From contig JAPLCP010000173.1 of the NCBI GenBank assembly GCA_026392155.1, positions 22,164 through 86,163 on the forward strand: a stretch of 64,000 bases of DNA, in the 5' to 3' direction. This document shows positions 36,846 to 45,970 of this stretch, in pieces. Below the pieces are notes generated by a model. It was not told the DNA's origin. It made no database searches and saw only the letters and a program-made list of their open reading frames with translations. The number at the start of each line of letters is the position of its first letter. Positions within the stretch are counted from its first letter, which is position 1. The DNA comes from Armatimonadota bacterium (GTDB lineage: Bacteria; Armatimonadota; Armatimonadia; Armatimonadales; Armatimonadaceae). The position numbers and the translations under genes were made by a program.

Positions 36846-38708
36846 ATGAAAAAACAGAACCTGACACTCACGATAGACACAACAAAAGCGACGGGAAAAG
36901 TAAGCCCGCTCCACTATGGCCTGATGACCGAGGAGATCAACTACAGCTACGACGGTGGCCTCTACGCCGAGCTGATCCGCAACCGTGCTTTCCTCGATGA
37001 TGCCAAGAATCCTGTGCACTGGTCGAGTGTCGGTGGTGCGACTCTGGCGCTCGACACCGCGCTCCCGGTGAACAACGTGCTCACGACCAGCCTACGGGTT
37101 GAGGCAACAGCGGCAGGAGCAGGAGCCGCCAACGATGGCTACTGGGGCTTTCCTATCACGCCAAATACGAACGACAAAGCCAGCTTCTTCGCCCGAGGAA
37201 GTGTTGGGGCGCTGACACTCACGCTCCAGAGCCGCGATGGCAAGACGATCTACGCACAGACGCGTGTTTCCGCGGTGGGTGAGGGCTGGAAGAAAGTCAC
37301 GGCGACTCTCAAGACGGGAAATGTCGCGCCCACCACCGATGCAATCTTCACGATCACCGCAGAGAAGCCAGGGACGCTCTGGCTGAGCCTAGTCTCGCTC
37401 TTCCCGCCCACCTGGAACAACCGCCCCAACGGCTTTCGCCGCGACCTGATGCAGCTTCTGGTCGATCTAAAGCCCGGGTTTTTGCGCTTCCCCGGTGGCA
37501 ACTACTTAGAAGGCAATACGATCGCCACCCGCTTCGACTGGAAAAAGACGATCGGTCCGCTGGAGACGCGCCCCGGTCATCCGTGCCCGTGGGGCTACCG
37601 ATCAAGTGATGGCATGGGCCTGCTGGAGTTCTTGCTCTGGTGCGAGGACATGGATGCGGAGCCGGTGCTCGGAGTCTATGCGGGCTACTCCCTGCGCGGC
37701 GAGTTCGTCAAACCCGGCCCCGACTTAGAGCCCTATGTGCAAGAAGCGCTGGAAGAGATCGAGTATATCACAGGCTCGACTTCGACAAAATGGGGCGCAC
37801 AGCGCGCCAAAGATGGCCACCCGAAGCCCTTCAAGCTCCAGTATGTCGAGGTGGGCAACGAGGATTTTTTCGATAGATCCGGGAGCTACGACGGCCGCTT
37901 CGCGCAGTTCTATGATGCGATCAAGGCAAAGTACCCAAACCTAAAAGTGGTCTCGACGGTTGGCAATGAGCAGCCTGCCAGCAAGCGCGTCAAGAGCCGC
38001 AAGCCCGATGCGCTGGATGAGCACTACTACCGAAAGGCAGCTGACTTCATTCGCGACTCCCCGACCCACTTCGACCGCTACGACCGCAAGGGCCCCGAGA
38101 TCTTTGTGGGGGAGTGGGCCGCGCACGAAGAGATAGCGCCGTGGCTCCCACCCTCGCGCAACCTCCCCGCCACTCCGAGCATGAAGGCCGCTCTGGGAGA
38201 TGCCGCGTTCATGACCGCGATGGAGCGCCATGCGGACTTTGTGACCATGCAGTGCTACGCGCCACTCTTTGTCAATATCAACCCCGGCGGACGGCAGTGG
38301 CGCCCGGACTTAATCGGCTACGATGCGCTGCGCTCCTACGGTGCACCCAGCTACTACGCCCTAAAATTATTCTCGACTAGTGTCGGCGACGAGCTCCTCA
38401 AGGTCAGCCTGGCAGGCGCACCGCTCCTCGCCTCCGTCACGCGCCAGAGCAAGACGGGCAAGCTCTTTGTAAAGTATGTTAACCCTGGTGAGACACCACA
38501 GGCCGTCACCCTTCAGCTCGCGGGCGCAAAGTCAGTCAAGCCCGAGGCCACAGTCACCACGCTCGCCGCCCCGCCCGACGAGACCAACTCTATGGAAAAC
38601 CCGAGTAAAGTGATCTCCAAGACCACAAAAATCGGCAACATCAAGCCCGAGTTTTCCTATACCTTCCCGCCGTACTCGATCACCTTGATCACGCTGGAGA
38701 CACGCTAG
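36846..38708 (+). CDS. GH51 alpha-L-arabinofuranosidase
   Basis: 620 residues from ATG 36846. A carbohydrate-binding-like beta-sandwich (about 80-185) is inserted before the barrel. The barrel keeps the acid/base Glu339 (VEVGNEDFF) and the nucleophile Glu423 (IFVGEWAAHEE), and a C-terminal beta domain follows. It removes arabinose side chains from arabinoxylan or arabino-oligosaccharides. No signal peptide is seen, matching the intracellular look of the xylanase. It is the last gene of the xylanase operon; a hairpin follows. Confidence 0.92.
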   Translation: MKKQNLTLTIDTTKATGKVSPLHYGLMTEEINYSYDGGLYAELIRNRAFLDDAKNPVHWSSVGGATLALDTALPVNNVLTTSLRVEATAAGAGAANDGYWGFPITPNTNDKASFFARGSVGALTLTLQSRDGKTIYAQTRVSAVGEGWKKVTATLKTGNVAPTTDAIFTITAEKPGTLWLSLVSLFPPTWNNRPNGFRRDLMQLLVDLKPGFLRFPGGNYLEGNTIATRFDWKKTIGPLETRPGHPCPWGYRSSDGMGLLEFLLWCEDMDAEPVLGVYAGYSLRGEFVKPGPDLEPYVQEALEEIEYITGSTSTKWGAQRAKDGHPKPFKLQYVEVGNEDFFDRSGSYDGRFAQFYDAIKAKYPNLKVVSTVGNEQPASKRVKSRKPDALDEHYYRKAADFIRDSPTHFDRYDRKGPEIFVGEWAAHEEIAPWLPPSRNLPATPSMKAALGDAAFMTAMERHADFVTMQCYAPLFVNINPGGRQWRPDLIGYDALRSYGAPSYYALKLFSTSVGDELLKVSLAGAPLLASVTRQSKTGKLFVKYVNPGETPQAVTLQLAGAKSVKPEATVTTLAAPPDETNSMENPSKVISKTTKIGNIKPEFSYTFPPYSITLITLETR

Positions 38709-38716
38709 CCCGACAG

Positions 38717-38738
38717 GACAGGGCGTGAACGCCCTGTC
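38717..38738. terminator. Bidirectional hairpin between convergent GH51 and esterase genes
   Basis: GACAGGGCG (38717-38725), loop TGAA and CGCCCTGTC (38730-38738) form a perfect 9-bp stem between two convergent stops. No T-tract is present on either side. Confidence 0.6.
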
Positions 38739-39712
38739 TAGGCTTTGCGCTTCAAGTAGCCGTGCATCTTGAGCCAGCTAGAGAACGCGTCGAACCAGCC
38801 GGTGCTGGTGGTCTCCTTGGGGTACATCCCAAAGCCATGTCCACCCTGCTCGTAGTAGTGGAACTCGACCGGGCGCTTGGCCTTGCGCCAGTTCTCGATC
38901 AAGCCGACATTGAAGCCAAACAACGGATCGTCGGCGGCGATGGCCGCAAAGAGCGGTGGTGCGTCGGCGGGAACCTCCACAGCACCTAGCGGGCCGTAGA
39001 TATTGCCGAGAAACGCCGGTTTGGCCTCCTTGCTGCTCAGCCCCGTGGTCATCGTGAGCGCCGCACCCGCAGAGAAGCCGATCATGCCAATGCGGTCGGG
39101 ATCGACATGCCACTTTGCTGCGTTGGCACGCACCAGCGCAAAAGCCGCGTTGGCATCGGCGAGCTGGGGGGCGATTCGGGAGGCCATGTCGCCCGAGACC
39201 GTGCGGGGGGGAGCGGCAGGAGTGCCCGTTGGGGGGGCGCCTGCGGGGCGAGGGGCGGGTGGACGTGCGAACTCCTCAAGGTCTGCCGGAGTTTGGTTAA
39301 GCCGGTACTTGAGCACGAAGGCCGCGACACCCTTGGCGGCAAGCGCACGGGCTACCTGCCAGCCCTCGTTCTCCATCGAGAGCGTCCGGAAGCCACCACC
39401 AGGCGCGACAATCACCGCAGCGCCGGTCGCCTTTGCAGGGTCGGGCAGGAAGGGATGGAGAGTGGCGACGGTGACATTGCGGGCAAACATACTGCCATAC
39501 TGTTTGTGCCACGACTCGGTTGCAGTCGCACCCGGTAGCGGACCGGTGCTAAGCTCGATAGCATCGGGCTGGGTGGGGATGGGAATGGCCACCATCTTGT
39601 CGTTTTGTGCCCTAGCGGGTTGAGCGAGCGGAAACGCCATTATCAGTGCGACGCAGGTAAAGGTCTTAGCGACTAGGTCGAGGTGCTGCGCAATAGAGCG
39701 GTTTGGTTTCAT
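38738..39712 (-). CDS. Secreted alpha/beta-hydrolase, acetylxylan-esterase-like
   Basis: 324 residues. A signal peptide ends near AQPARAQ. The hydrolase core shows the oxyanion loop VIVAPGGGFRTL, the nucleophile GFSAGAAL, the acid near AAIAADDPLFG and the catalytic His in GGHGFGMYP. This resembles the BD-FAE/acetyl esterase (lipase_3-like) group found in hemicellulose loci. A Pro/Ala-rich insertion (PPAPRPAGAPPTGTPAAPP) lies near residue 165. It is transcribed divergently from the GH43 gene. Confidence 0.88.
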   Translation of the reverse strand: MKPNRSIAQHLDLVAKTFTCVALIMAFPLAQPARAQNDKMVAIPIPTQPDAIELSTGPLPGATATESWHKQYGSMFARNVTVATLHPFLPDPAKATGAAVIVAPGGGFRTLSMENEGWQVARALAAKGVAAFVLKYRLNQTPADLEEFARPPAPRPAGAPPTGTPAAPPRTVSGDMASRIAPQLADANAAFALVRANAAKWHVDPDRIGMIGFSAGAALTMTTGLSSKEAKPAFLGNIYGPLGAVEVPADAPPLFAAIAADDPLFGFNVGLIENWRKAKRPVEFHYYEQGGHGFGMYPKETTSTGWFDAFSSWLKMHGYLKRKA

Positions 39713-39759
39713 AGTTACTGCCCCTTCTTCGGAGTGCTTATTTCGTAAAGCTCCTATGG

Positions 39760-39786
39760 TATACTTCAGCTACGACGAAATAGCAA
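39760..39786 (+). promoter_or_regulatory. Xylan-locus promoter and operator, copy 2
   Basis: TATACT (39760-39765) followed by CAGCTAC-GACGAA-ATAGCAA (39767-39786), with the same spacing as the copy before the xylanase gene. The flanking TTTCGTAAAG also matches. It drives the GH43 gene and could affect the divergent esterase. Confidence 0.7.
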
Positions 39787-39809
39787 GGGCTTTTTTCAAA
39801 AAAAACGCG

Positions 39810-41648
39810 ATGAAGACACCACAGACACAAACCTGGCACGCGGACAACGGCAACGGCACGTTCTCCAATCCGCTGTTCTACGATGAGTTCTCCGACCCCG
39901 ACCTGATCCGGGTGGGCAGTGATTTCTATCTCACCGGTACCACGATGCACGCCATGCCGGGCCTCCCCGTGCTCCACTCCAAAGACTTGGTTAACTGGAA
40001 ATTTCTCAGCTATGCCTGCGAAAAGCTCGACTTTGGCCCCGAGTACCGGCTAGAAGACGGCAAGGCGATCTACGGCCAAGGGATCTGGGCTCCGAGCTTT
40101 CGCTGGCACAAGGGGACGTTCTATATCTTCACCAATGTCCGGGGCCAGCCGATGCAGGTCTACGCCGCCACCAATCCTGCCGGTCCCTGGAAGCACTGGG
40201 CGATGAAGACCGGCTTTCATGACCCGTCGGTGCTCTTCGACGACGACGGTAAGATCTACGTGGTCTACGGCTACCGTGATCTGCGCCTTGTGCAGCTCAA
40301 TAACGAGCTAACGGAGGCGATTCCGGGAACGGAGCGCGTGTTGTTCAAGCAAAGCGATGGCATGGGCGAGGGGGCGCATTTCTATAAGATCAACGGAAAG
40401 TACTTCATCACCAGCGCCTGGTACCTGGGAACCATGAAGATGCCCTGTGCCCGCGCGGACCGCCCCGAAGGCCCCTACGAGGTCAAGGTTATCTCCGAGG
40501 GGGAAGACTTTGGGATTGCCAAGGGCGCGATGCACCAGGGGGGGATTGTCGAGACTCCCACGGGTGAGTGGTGGGGCTTCTCGATGATGGACTTCAACTC
40601 CCTCGGGCGGCTGACGGGACTCTCGCCGGTGACCTGGAAAGACGGCTGGCCCTACTTTGGGCTCCCCGGCAACCTCGGGCGCTCGCCACGCACCTGGGTC
40701 AAGCCCAAGACGGGGGTGACCTCAAAGCCCTCGGCTCCCTACGAGCGTCGCGATGACTTCTCGGGCAAGACCCTCAAGCCGATCTGGCAGTGGAACCACG
40801 CGCCAGACAACACCAAGTGGTCCCTCTCCGAGCGCCCCGGCTTTCTGCGCCTGCACGCGCTTCCTGCCGCTGATTTCTGGCAGGCACGCAACACCCTAAC
40901 CCAGCGCGCCATTGGGCCAGTCTCGATTCCGACCGTCGAGCTAGAACTTGGCGGCATGAAGCCCGGCGACCTGGCGGGACTTGGCTTGCTTAACTCGCCG
41001 TATGCCTGGATCGGAGTGCACTGTGAGGCAAGTGGCTTTGTTATGGAGCAGCTCGACAAGACCACGGGTAAGATGGCACAAGCGCCTCTTCGTGGCACAC
41101 GAGTCTGGCTCCGGGCGGAGTGTGACTTCTTCACGGAGAAGGCAAAGTTTAGCTTTAGCGTTAATGGAAAGAGCTTCCAGCCTCTAGGTGATGCGTTTAA
41201 GATGGTCTTTCAGCTCAAGACCTTCCAGGGCATACGCTACTCCCTCTTCCACTACAGCACGTCAGGAGCCGCTGGTGGCCACGCAGACTTTGCTCGCTTC
41301 ACGGTCGAGGAGCCGCTCTGCCATGGCCTGACCAAGCCCATTCCGTACGGGAAAACCATCACACTCACCGAAGTCGGAAGTGGCCAAGCACTCACTGTCG
41401 GTGGTGCCACACAGCTCAAAGTCATCGACCGAGGCCAGGGGCGTATCGCGCTTCGCCCTCGTAGGGGCTCCGCTGAGGAGACAGAGCCTTTTCAGTGGAT
41501 CGAGACGGCTCAGGCAGACATCACGCTTCTCTCGCTCGCCTCCCACCGCTATCTACGTCTCGAAAGTGGGCAAGTGCTCGCCGAGGGACTAGGAGCACCA
41601 CGAAACCGAGAGGATGGCTCTCGGTTTCGCGCGAAACGAGTGCGCTAG
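39810..41648 (+). CDS. GH43-family beta-xylosidase/arabinofuranosidase
   Basis: 612 residues from ATG 39810. The five-bladed propeller has the catalytic triad Asp29 (FSDPDL), Asp138 (FHDPSV) and Glu187 (MGEGAH). Residues about 315-515 form a DUF1349/GH43_C2-like beta-sandwich, and a further 95-residue domain ends the protein. It probably releases xylose or arabinose from short oligomers. No signal peptide. Its stop shares the bases CTAG with the convergent tyrS stop. Confidence 0.9.
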   Translation: MKTPQTQTWHADNGNGTFSNPLFYDEFSDPDLIRVGSDFYLTGTTMHAMPGLPVLHSKDLVNWKFLSYACEKLDFGPEYRLEDGKAIYGQGIWAPSFRWHKGTFYIFTNVRGQPMQVYAATNPAGPWKHWAMKTGFHDPSVLFDDDGKIYVVYGYRDLRLVQLNNELTEAIPGTERVLFKQSDGMGEGAHFYKINGKYFITSAWYLGTMKMPCARADRPEGPYEVKVISEGEDFGIAKGAMHQGGIVETPTGEWWGFSMMDFNSLGRLTGLSPVTWKDGWPYFGLPGNLGRSPRTWVKPKTGVTSKPSAPYERRDDFSGKTLKPIWQWNHAPDNTKWSLSERPGFLRLHALPAADFWQARNTLTQRAIGPVSIPTVELELGGMKPGDLAGLGLLNSPYAWIGVHCEASGFVMEQLDKTTGKMAQAPLRGTRVWLRAECDFFTEKAKFSFSVNGKSFQPLGDAFKMVFQLKTFQGIRYSLFHYSTSGAAGGHADFARFTVEEPLCHGLTKPIPYGKTITLTEVGSGQALTVGGATQLKVIDRGQGRIALRPRRGSAEETEPFQWIETAQADITLLSLASHRYLRLESGQVLAEGLGAPRNREDGSRFRAKRVR

Positions 41649-42838
41649 ACTTTTAGCCGGGCGAAGTTTTTCTTGCCGACCTGGAGCTCGTCGCCATCAG
41701 TGATGGTGATTGTTGCTGCGGGGTCGGAGAGCTTTTCTCCATTGAGCTTCACGCCACCTTGCTCAATCAGCCGCCGCGCTTCGCCGTTGCTGGGGGCGAA
41801 GTTGCCGTGCCGAACCAGCGCGACGATATTGATGGGGTTCTCAGGAACCGTCAGCTCGGGCGCGTCGCTGGGGAACTGGCGGGCGGAGTGAATGCGCTTC
41901 CACTCGTCGCTGGCCGCGCTGGCCGCCTCCGCGCCGTGGTAGATCGTGACGATCTCCCAGGCGAGGCGGTGCTTGGCCTCCATCGGGTTTTGGGCTTTCA
42001 GAATCTCCGCAAACTCTGCCGTGGGGACATCGGTGCAGAGCAGAAAATACGTTCCCATCTGTGCATCGGCGAGGCTCATCACCTTTGAGTACTGCGAGAG
42101 CGCGGGCTCGGCGATCCCGATGTAGTTGCCCAGGCTCTTACTCATCTTCTTGACACCATCAAGCCCGACCAGAAGTGGCATGAAGAATCCGATCTGTGGG
42201 TCTTGTGCAATCTCCGGGTCGCTCTGCAGCTCGCGGCCTGTGAGGATATTAAAGGTCTGATCCAGCCCGCCCATCTCCACATCGGCATGTATGGCAACCG
42301 AGTCGTAGCCTTGTGCCAGCGGGTAGAGCAGCTCATGGAGCGAGATGGGCTGGCCCGCGTCCCAGCGCTTCTTGAAGTCGTCGCGGGTGAGTACTTGAGC
42401 AACCGTGATCTTGCTGGTGAGCTTCACCAAGTCCGCAAAGCTGAGCTTGCCCAGCCACTCGGAGTTGAAGCGCACATCGGTTTTCTCTTTGTCCAGGATC
42501 ACGGAGAGCTGGTCCACGTAGGTTGCCGCGTTCTCCGCGATCTGCTCGCTGGTGAGCATGGGCCGCGTCGCCGAGCGGCCCGATGGGTCGCCGATGAGCG
42601 TGGTGTAATCGCCAATAATGATCGTCACGCGGTGGCCCAAGTCCTGGAACTGACGCATCTTGCGCAAGACCACGGCAAAGCCTAGGTGGATATCGGGAGC
42701 CGTCGGATCGAGGCCCAGCTTGACGATCAGCGGCTTACCGGTCTTGGCAGATTTCTCTAGCTTGGCCTTCAGGCCGTTCTCAGGGACGATAAGGCTCGCG
42801 CCACGGGCGAGGAGCTGCACTTGTTCTTCAATAGTCAC
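41645..42838 (-). CDS. tyrS: Tyrosyl-tRNA synthetase
   Basis: 397 residues from GTG 42838. The class I motifs are LGLDPTAPDIHLGF (HIGH-like) and VKKMSKSLGN (KMSKS). A C-terminal S4 RNA-binding domain begins near NFAPSNGEARRLIEQGGVKLNG. A frame to 42889 exists, but homology begins at VTIEEQ and a TAAAAT box lies 7 nt before GTG 42838, which excludes the longer start. It is the subtype with an HLGF motif found in many bacteria. Confidence 0.95.
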   Translation of the reverse strand: MTIEEQVQLLARGASLIVPENGLKAKLEKSAKTGKPLIVKLGLDPTAPDIHLGFAVVLRKMRQFQDLGHRVTIIIGDYTTLIGDPSGRSATRPMLTSEQIAENAATYVDQLSVILDKEKTDVRFNSEWLGKLSFADLVKLTSKITVAQVLTRDDFKKRWDAGQPISLHELLYPLAQGYDSVAIHADVEMGGLDQTFNILTGRELQSDPEIAQDPQIGFFMPLLVGLDGVKKMSKSLGNYIGIAEPALSQYSKVMSLADAQMGTYFLLCTDVPTAEFAEILKAQNPMEAKHRLAWEIVTIYHGAEAASAASDEWKRIHSARQFPSDAPELTVPENPINIVALVRHGNFAPSNGEARRLIEQGGVKLNGEKLSDPAATITITDGDELQVGKKNFARLKV

Positions 42839-42851
42839 AGGAGCTATTTTA
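42839..42851 (-). promoter_or_regulatory. -10 box of tyrS, leaderless-type
   Basis: On the minus strand GGTAAAAT (TAAAAT at 42846-42851) lies 7 nt before the GTG start. It fixes the start codon choice and leaves no room for a ribosome site. Confidence 0.5.
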
Positions 42852-42917
42852 CCGCGCTGGAAACGTCTGAAGGGTGTGGCGCGGTACAATAGTCAAGATT
42901 CGAGGAGGTTCTTTTTT

Positions 42918-43385
42918 ATGGTTCTCAATCGCGTTGCTTTTATTCTTTCTGTTCTTGGGATCGTGATCGCAGGCTACATGTGGAGCATGCACTCTCATCC
43001 GCAGGACATTCCCTGTAGCCTGCACATGACGGCACAAAATGACTGTCGGGATGTTGCCCTGAGCCCGTACTCACGCTTTCCTATTGGCAGTGGCCCTCCG
43101 GTGGCGATGTGGGGGACCTTTGGGTATATCGCTCTGACGGTGCTTGCGTTTCTGCGAACCACCACAGAGAGCGTGAAGCGAGATCGTCAGCTCCTAACAC
43201 TCTGCCTTGGGCTGGCAACTGTCGCACTGGGCTTTTCTCTCTGGCTCACTTATATTGAGCTGAATGTGATCCACAAAATCTGCAAGTGGTGCATGACCAG
43301 CCAGGGCATTATTGCAGGAATCTTTTTGCTCCATCTGACCGATTGGCTTCGTCCACTCGTCAGCGGGAGACCTGGAAAACTATGA
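42918..43385 (+). CDS. VKOR-family membrane disulfide oxidoreductase
   Basis: 155 residues from ATG 42918 (GAGGAGG 9 nt upstream, TACAAT promoter at 42885). Four helices with the two Cys pairs of vitamin K epoxide reductases: loop Cys33 and Cys43, and CKWC (Cys122, Cys125). It reoxidises a DsbA-like partner and passes electrons to quinone, replacing DsbB. The ATGA overlap with a DsbA-like gene supports this; menaquinone from the ubiE branch would be the acceptor. Confidence 0.93.
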   Translation: MVLNRVAFILSVLGIVIAGYMWSMHSHPQDIPCSLHMTAQNDCRDVALSPYSRFPIGSGPPVAMWGTFGYIALTVLAFLRTTTESVKRDRQLLTLCLGLATVALGFSLWLTYIELNVIHKICKWCMTSQGIIAGIFLLHLTDWLRPLVSGRPGKL

Positions 43386-44107
43386 AATCTGAAGCAAAAC
43401 TCTATGCCGTGATGGGAGCTATTGTGGCTCTTGGAGGCGGCTTTCTCGTCTTTAATAAGGACTCAGGGCAAGATCCTGCCGCTGTGGCCCAACCCACTCC
43501 CACGCCGCCGCCCGTGACTCAGGAGTCTTTCTCAAAGCTGGAGGCAACGACGCGGCACTTTAAAGGAAGCCCGACGGCACGCTACACCGTGATTGAGTTC
43601 GCCGATCTGGAGTGTCCCTCCTGCCGTAGCACCCATGAGATGGTTCTCAAGAAATTCGGCAAAGAAATTAGTGATGTTCGTCTTGGGTACCGGCACTTCC
43701 CACTCGATAATATCCATCAGTTTGCAAGTCCTGCTGCCATTGCGACTGAGTTTGCCGATAAGCAGGGGAAGTTCTGGGAGGTCTATGAGACGATTCTTGA
43801 AAAGCCAAAAGAAGATCTGAGCCAGGAGATTATTGATGCAGCAGTAAAGAAAGCTGGTCTTGATACGGCGGAGTATGAAAAAGCCAAAAAAGATCCAGAG
43901 CTTCTAAAAAAAGTGACTGTGGATCGAGACGCAGGAATTGCAGCAGGAGTGGCAGAAACACCGACATTCTTTCTGCGAGATAACCAGACGAAGACGACAA
44001 AAATGGTCACGGGCTGGCGCAATCTCTATCCCGAGCTCAAAGGCGGAATCGCTGGGCTTCCGACACCTGTGCCTGCAAGCAACCCTCCTGGGCTTCCGAG
44101 TAAGTGA
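43382..44107 (+). CDS. DsbA-like thioredoxin-fold oxidoreductase
   Basis: 241 residues. An N-terminal anchor helix (about 8-24) and a Pro/Thr linker lead to a thioredoxin fold with helical insert. The active site is CPSC (Cys78, Cys81) in FADLECPSC and the cis-Pro loop is VAETPTFFL. It introduces disulfides into exported proteins and is recycled by the VKOR protein. It is coupled to both neighbours by 4-nt overlaps. Confidence 0.93.
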   Translation: MKSEAKLYAVMGAIVALGGGFLVFNKDSGQDPAAVAQPTPTPPPVTQESFSKLEATTRHFKGSPTARYTVIEFADLECPSCRSTHEMVLKKFGKEISDVRLGYRHFPLDNIHQFASPAAIATEFADKQGKFWEVYETILEKPKEDLSQEIIDAAVKKAGLDTAEYEKAKKDPELLKKVTVDRDAGIAAGVAETPTFFLRDNQTKTTKMVTGWRNLYPELKGGIAGLPTPVPASNPPGLPSK

Positions 44108-44688
44108 GGCAGGCGACTCTCTTACTTGTTCGTCACGGAGAAACCGACTGGAACGCGCAGAACCGCTGGCAGGGGCAGTGTGATGTGCCGCTCAACGAAA
44201 CAGGGCGCACTCAGGCTCGTCTTCTAGGACAGCGCCTCACGCGTCTCTGGGAGGTGGGAGCACTGCCAATACCCCAGCGCCTGCTCGCCTCAGATCTCTG
44301 TCGCGCTACCGAGACCGCTGCGCTCCTCGAATCAGGGCTCTTACTGGAAACCGACACACGGCTCCGTGAGCGCGGCTTTGGCTCGTGGGAGGGAAAGTCG
44401 CACGACGAGGTGGGCTATGCGCCAGGGAGCTCACCGCGTGCTGCGGATGCGGAGTCGCAGGAGAGTGTCTGGGAGCGGGTGGTGGCTGCGACGGAGCCGC
44501 TAGAGGGCTGTGTGCTGATTGTAGGGCATGGGGGGGCGCTACGGGCTCTACTTGCCCATGCCGCAGGGCATGGACATGAGGGGATGCGGTACTTCACCCT
44601 CGGAAATACTAGCCTCTCCGTCATCCATTTCTCTCCCGCAGGAAGACAGCTTTTACGCCTCAACGACATGGCGCACCTAGAAAACTAA
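44104..44688 (+). CDS. Histidine phosphatase (phosphoglycerate-mutase-like)
   Basis: 194 residues from GTG 44104. LLLVRHGETDWN (Arg10-His11-Gly12-Glu13) is the phospho-His motif, and CVLIVGHGGALRALL carries the second catalytic His. Family members include alpha-ribazole phosphatase, broad phosphatases and cofactor-dependent mutases; the sequence does not decide between them. Its coupling to the disulfide genes has no obvious functional reason. Confidence 0.88.
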   Translation: MRQATLLLVRHGETDWNAQNRWQGQCDVPLNETGRTQARLLGQRLTRLWEVGALPIPQRLLASDLCRATETAALLESGLLLETDTRLRERGFGSWEGKSHDEVGYAPGSSPRAADAESQESVWERVVAATEPLEGCVLIVGHGGALRALLAHAAGHGHEGMRYFTLGNTSLSVIHFSPAGRQLLRLNDMAHLEN

Positions 44689-44699
44689 AAAAACGAAGC

Positions 44700-45155
44700 A
44701 TGCAAGAAGACAAGAAAAATCTACCCAATTTTGCCATCACGGCTCCGGGGATCTACCGTGGAGCGGCTCCCACAGCAGAGGGCCTCAAAAAGCTCAAAGC
44801 GCTTGGTGTACGAACGGTTATTGACCTGCGGATCGAGAAAAAAGGGCAAGTGGAAGAAGAGGCAGCAGTGAAAGCGCTGGGGCTCAAGCGTGTTCGTATT
44901 CCCATGGGAGCCGAGGCTCCGACGGAGAAGCAAGTCAAAGTGTTTTTGGGGCTTCTGGCCAAGTCCTCCACCGAGCCCGTCTTTGTTCACTGTCAGCACG
45001 GGGCAGACCGGACGGGGGCGATGATTGGAATCTGGCGCGTCACCCAGCAAGGGTGGGGCTTTGATCAGACTTGGATGGAGATGCGAAAGTACGGCTTCAA
45101 GACTTTCTTGAAGGATCTGAAGGGCTCTGTCGAGAAGCGAGCGAAAAAGAAATAA
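44700..45155 (+). CDS. Dual-specificity/tyrosine phosphatase-like protein
   Basis: 151 residues. The P-loop VHCQHGADRTG has Cys98 and Arg104 of the CX5R signature, and Asp near residue 42 (VIDLR) is also conserved. The fold resembles cyclin-like DSPs and bacterial phosphatases of the DUF442 or SIW14 type. No signal peptide. It follows the histidine phosphatase by 11 nt and closes the operon, which ends in a strong hairpin. Confidence 0.88.
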   Translation: MQEDKKNLPNFAITAPGIYRGAAPTAEGLKKLKALGVRTVIDLRIEKKGQVEEEAAVKALGLKRVRIPMGAEAPTEKQVKVFLGLLAKSSTEPVFVHCQHGADRTGAMIGIWRVTQQGWGFDQTWMEMRKYGFKTFLKDLKGSVEKRAKKK

Positions 45156-45177
45156 GGCCGGGGCAAGTGCCCCGGCC
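45156..45177. terminator. Bidirectional terminator-like hairpin
   Basis: GGCCGGGGC (45156-45164), loop AAGT and GCCCCGGCC (45169-45177) form a perfect 9-bp GC stem directly after the phosphatase stop and before the convergent gene. Confidence 0.75.
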
Positions 45178-45188
45178 GTATTTGCAAG

Positions 45189-45572
45189 CTACTTCTTGCC
45201 CCCTGCCTTGAGAGCGTCGGCTTCCTTCATGAACTTGCCATCGGGCCCTTGCCAGCGCTTGGCGTTTGCATTCCAGGTCGGCTTACCAGCGGCGGCTGCG
45301 CCACCCGTCATTTTGGAGCCACCCGACATCTTAGAGCTACCACCCATCTTGGGCGTACCTGCGGTTGCGGACTTCTCACCGCCACCGGCCTTGATGAACT
45401 TGCCATCGGGGCCGCGCTTGGGGCCACCAGCAGGCTTTTTGTCGCCCGCCATCTTGTCGCCAGAAGGCTTCTTGTCGGCGGGTTTTGTGGTTCCTTGCGC
45501 CATTGCGGAGAGGGAGAACAGGCTCAGAGCGCTCAGGGCGATCAGAGACGAAACTACACGATTACGAAGCAT
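45189..45572 (-). CDS. Small secreted low-complexity protein with GPDGKF motifs
   Basis: 127 residues with a signal peptide (cut near LSAMAQ). The mature part is Lys/Gly/Ser-rich with short internal repeats: DKKPSGDK/DKKPAGG, KMGGSSKM/KMSGGSKM and two copies of GPDGKFIK/GPDGKFMK near the middle and the end. It is strongly basic. I do not recognise a family; the GPDGKF element is the only motif that looks constrained. It may be a periplasmic or surface protein. Confidence 0.6.
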   Translation of the reverse strand: MLRNRVVSSLIALSALSLFSLSAMAQGTTKPADKKPSGDKMAGDKKPAGGPKRGPDGKFIKAGGGEKSATAGTPKMGGSSKMSGGSKMTGGAAAAGKPTWNANAKRWQGPDGKFMKEADALKAGGKK

Positions 45573-45677
45573 GGTTGGCTCCTTGTACCTTAATGTTTAG
45601 GATGCGCCGCTTATACGGCGTAGTTCTTAGTGCGTCTATGAACCGGAAAAAGTTCCATGGACACGATACATTATAGC

Positions 45678-45890
45678 ATGCCTTCTGCACAGAGAAAAAC
45701 GGATTCACGGTATTGGTACCTGGATGCTCTTTCGGCCCTTGCTTTTCTGGGAATGGGGTTGTTTTTGCTACGTCCCCTTAAAAGCATTCCCGCACTCGCT
45801 TTTATTGTTGTATTCTTCAATTTAGGGATGGCGTATTTTTTTGGTCGTGCTGCGCTACGGGGGCTTCTGAAAATCCGTGAGAAAGGCTGA
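45678..45890 (+). CDS. Small membrane protein
   Basis: 70 residues from ATG 45678 (ATG 45657 in frame is possible). Two hydrophobic helices (about 15-30 and 36-55) are separated by RPLKSIP, and the protein ends in a basic tail. No ribosome site; TACATT lies 5 nt before the ATG. No family recognised. Confidence 0.5.
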   Translation: MPSAQRKTDSRYWYLDALSALAFLGMGLFLLRPLKSIPALAFIVVFFNLGMAYFFGRAALRGLLKIREKG

Positions 45891-45970
45891 GGGATTCATC
45901 ACATTGTGCCAATGATTCGGTAGTGGCAGGAAACTCTTTTAGTTCCTTGTTGTTATATAGGATAAGTATA

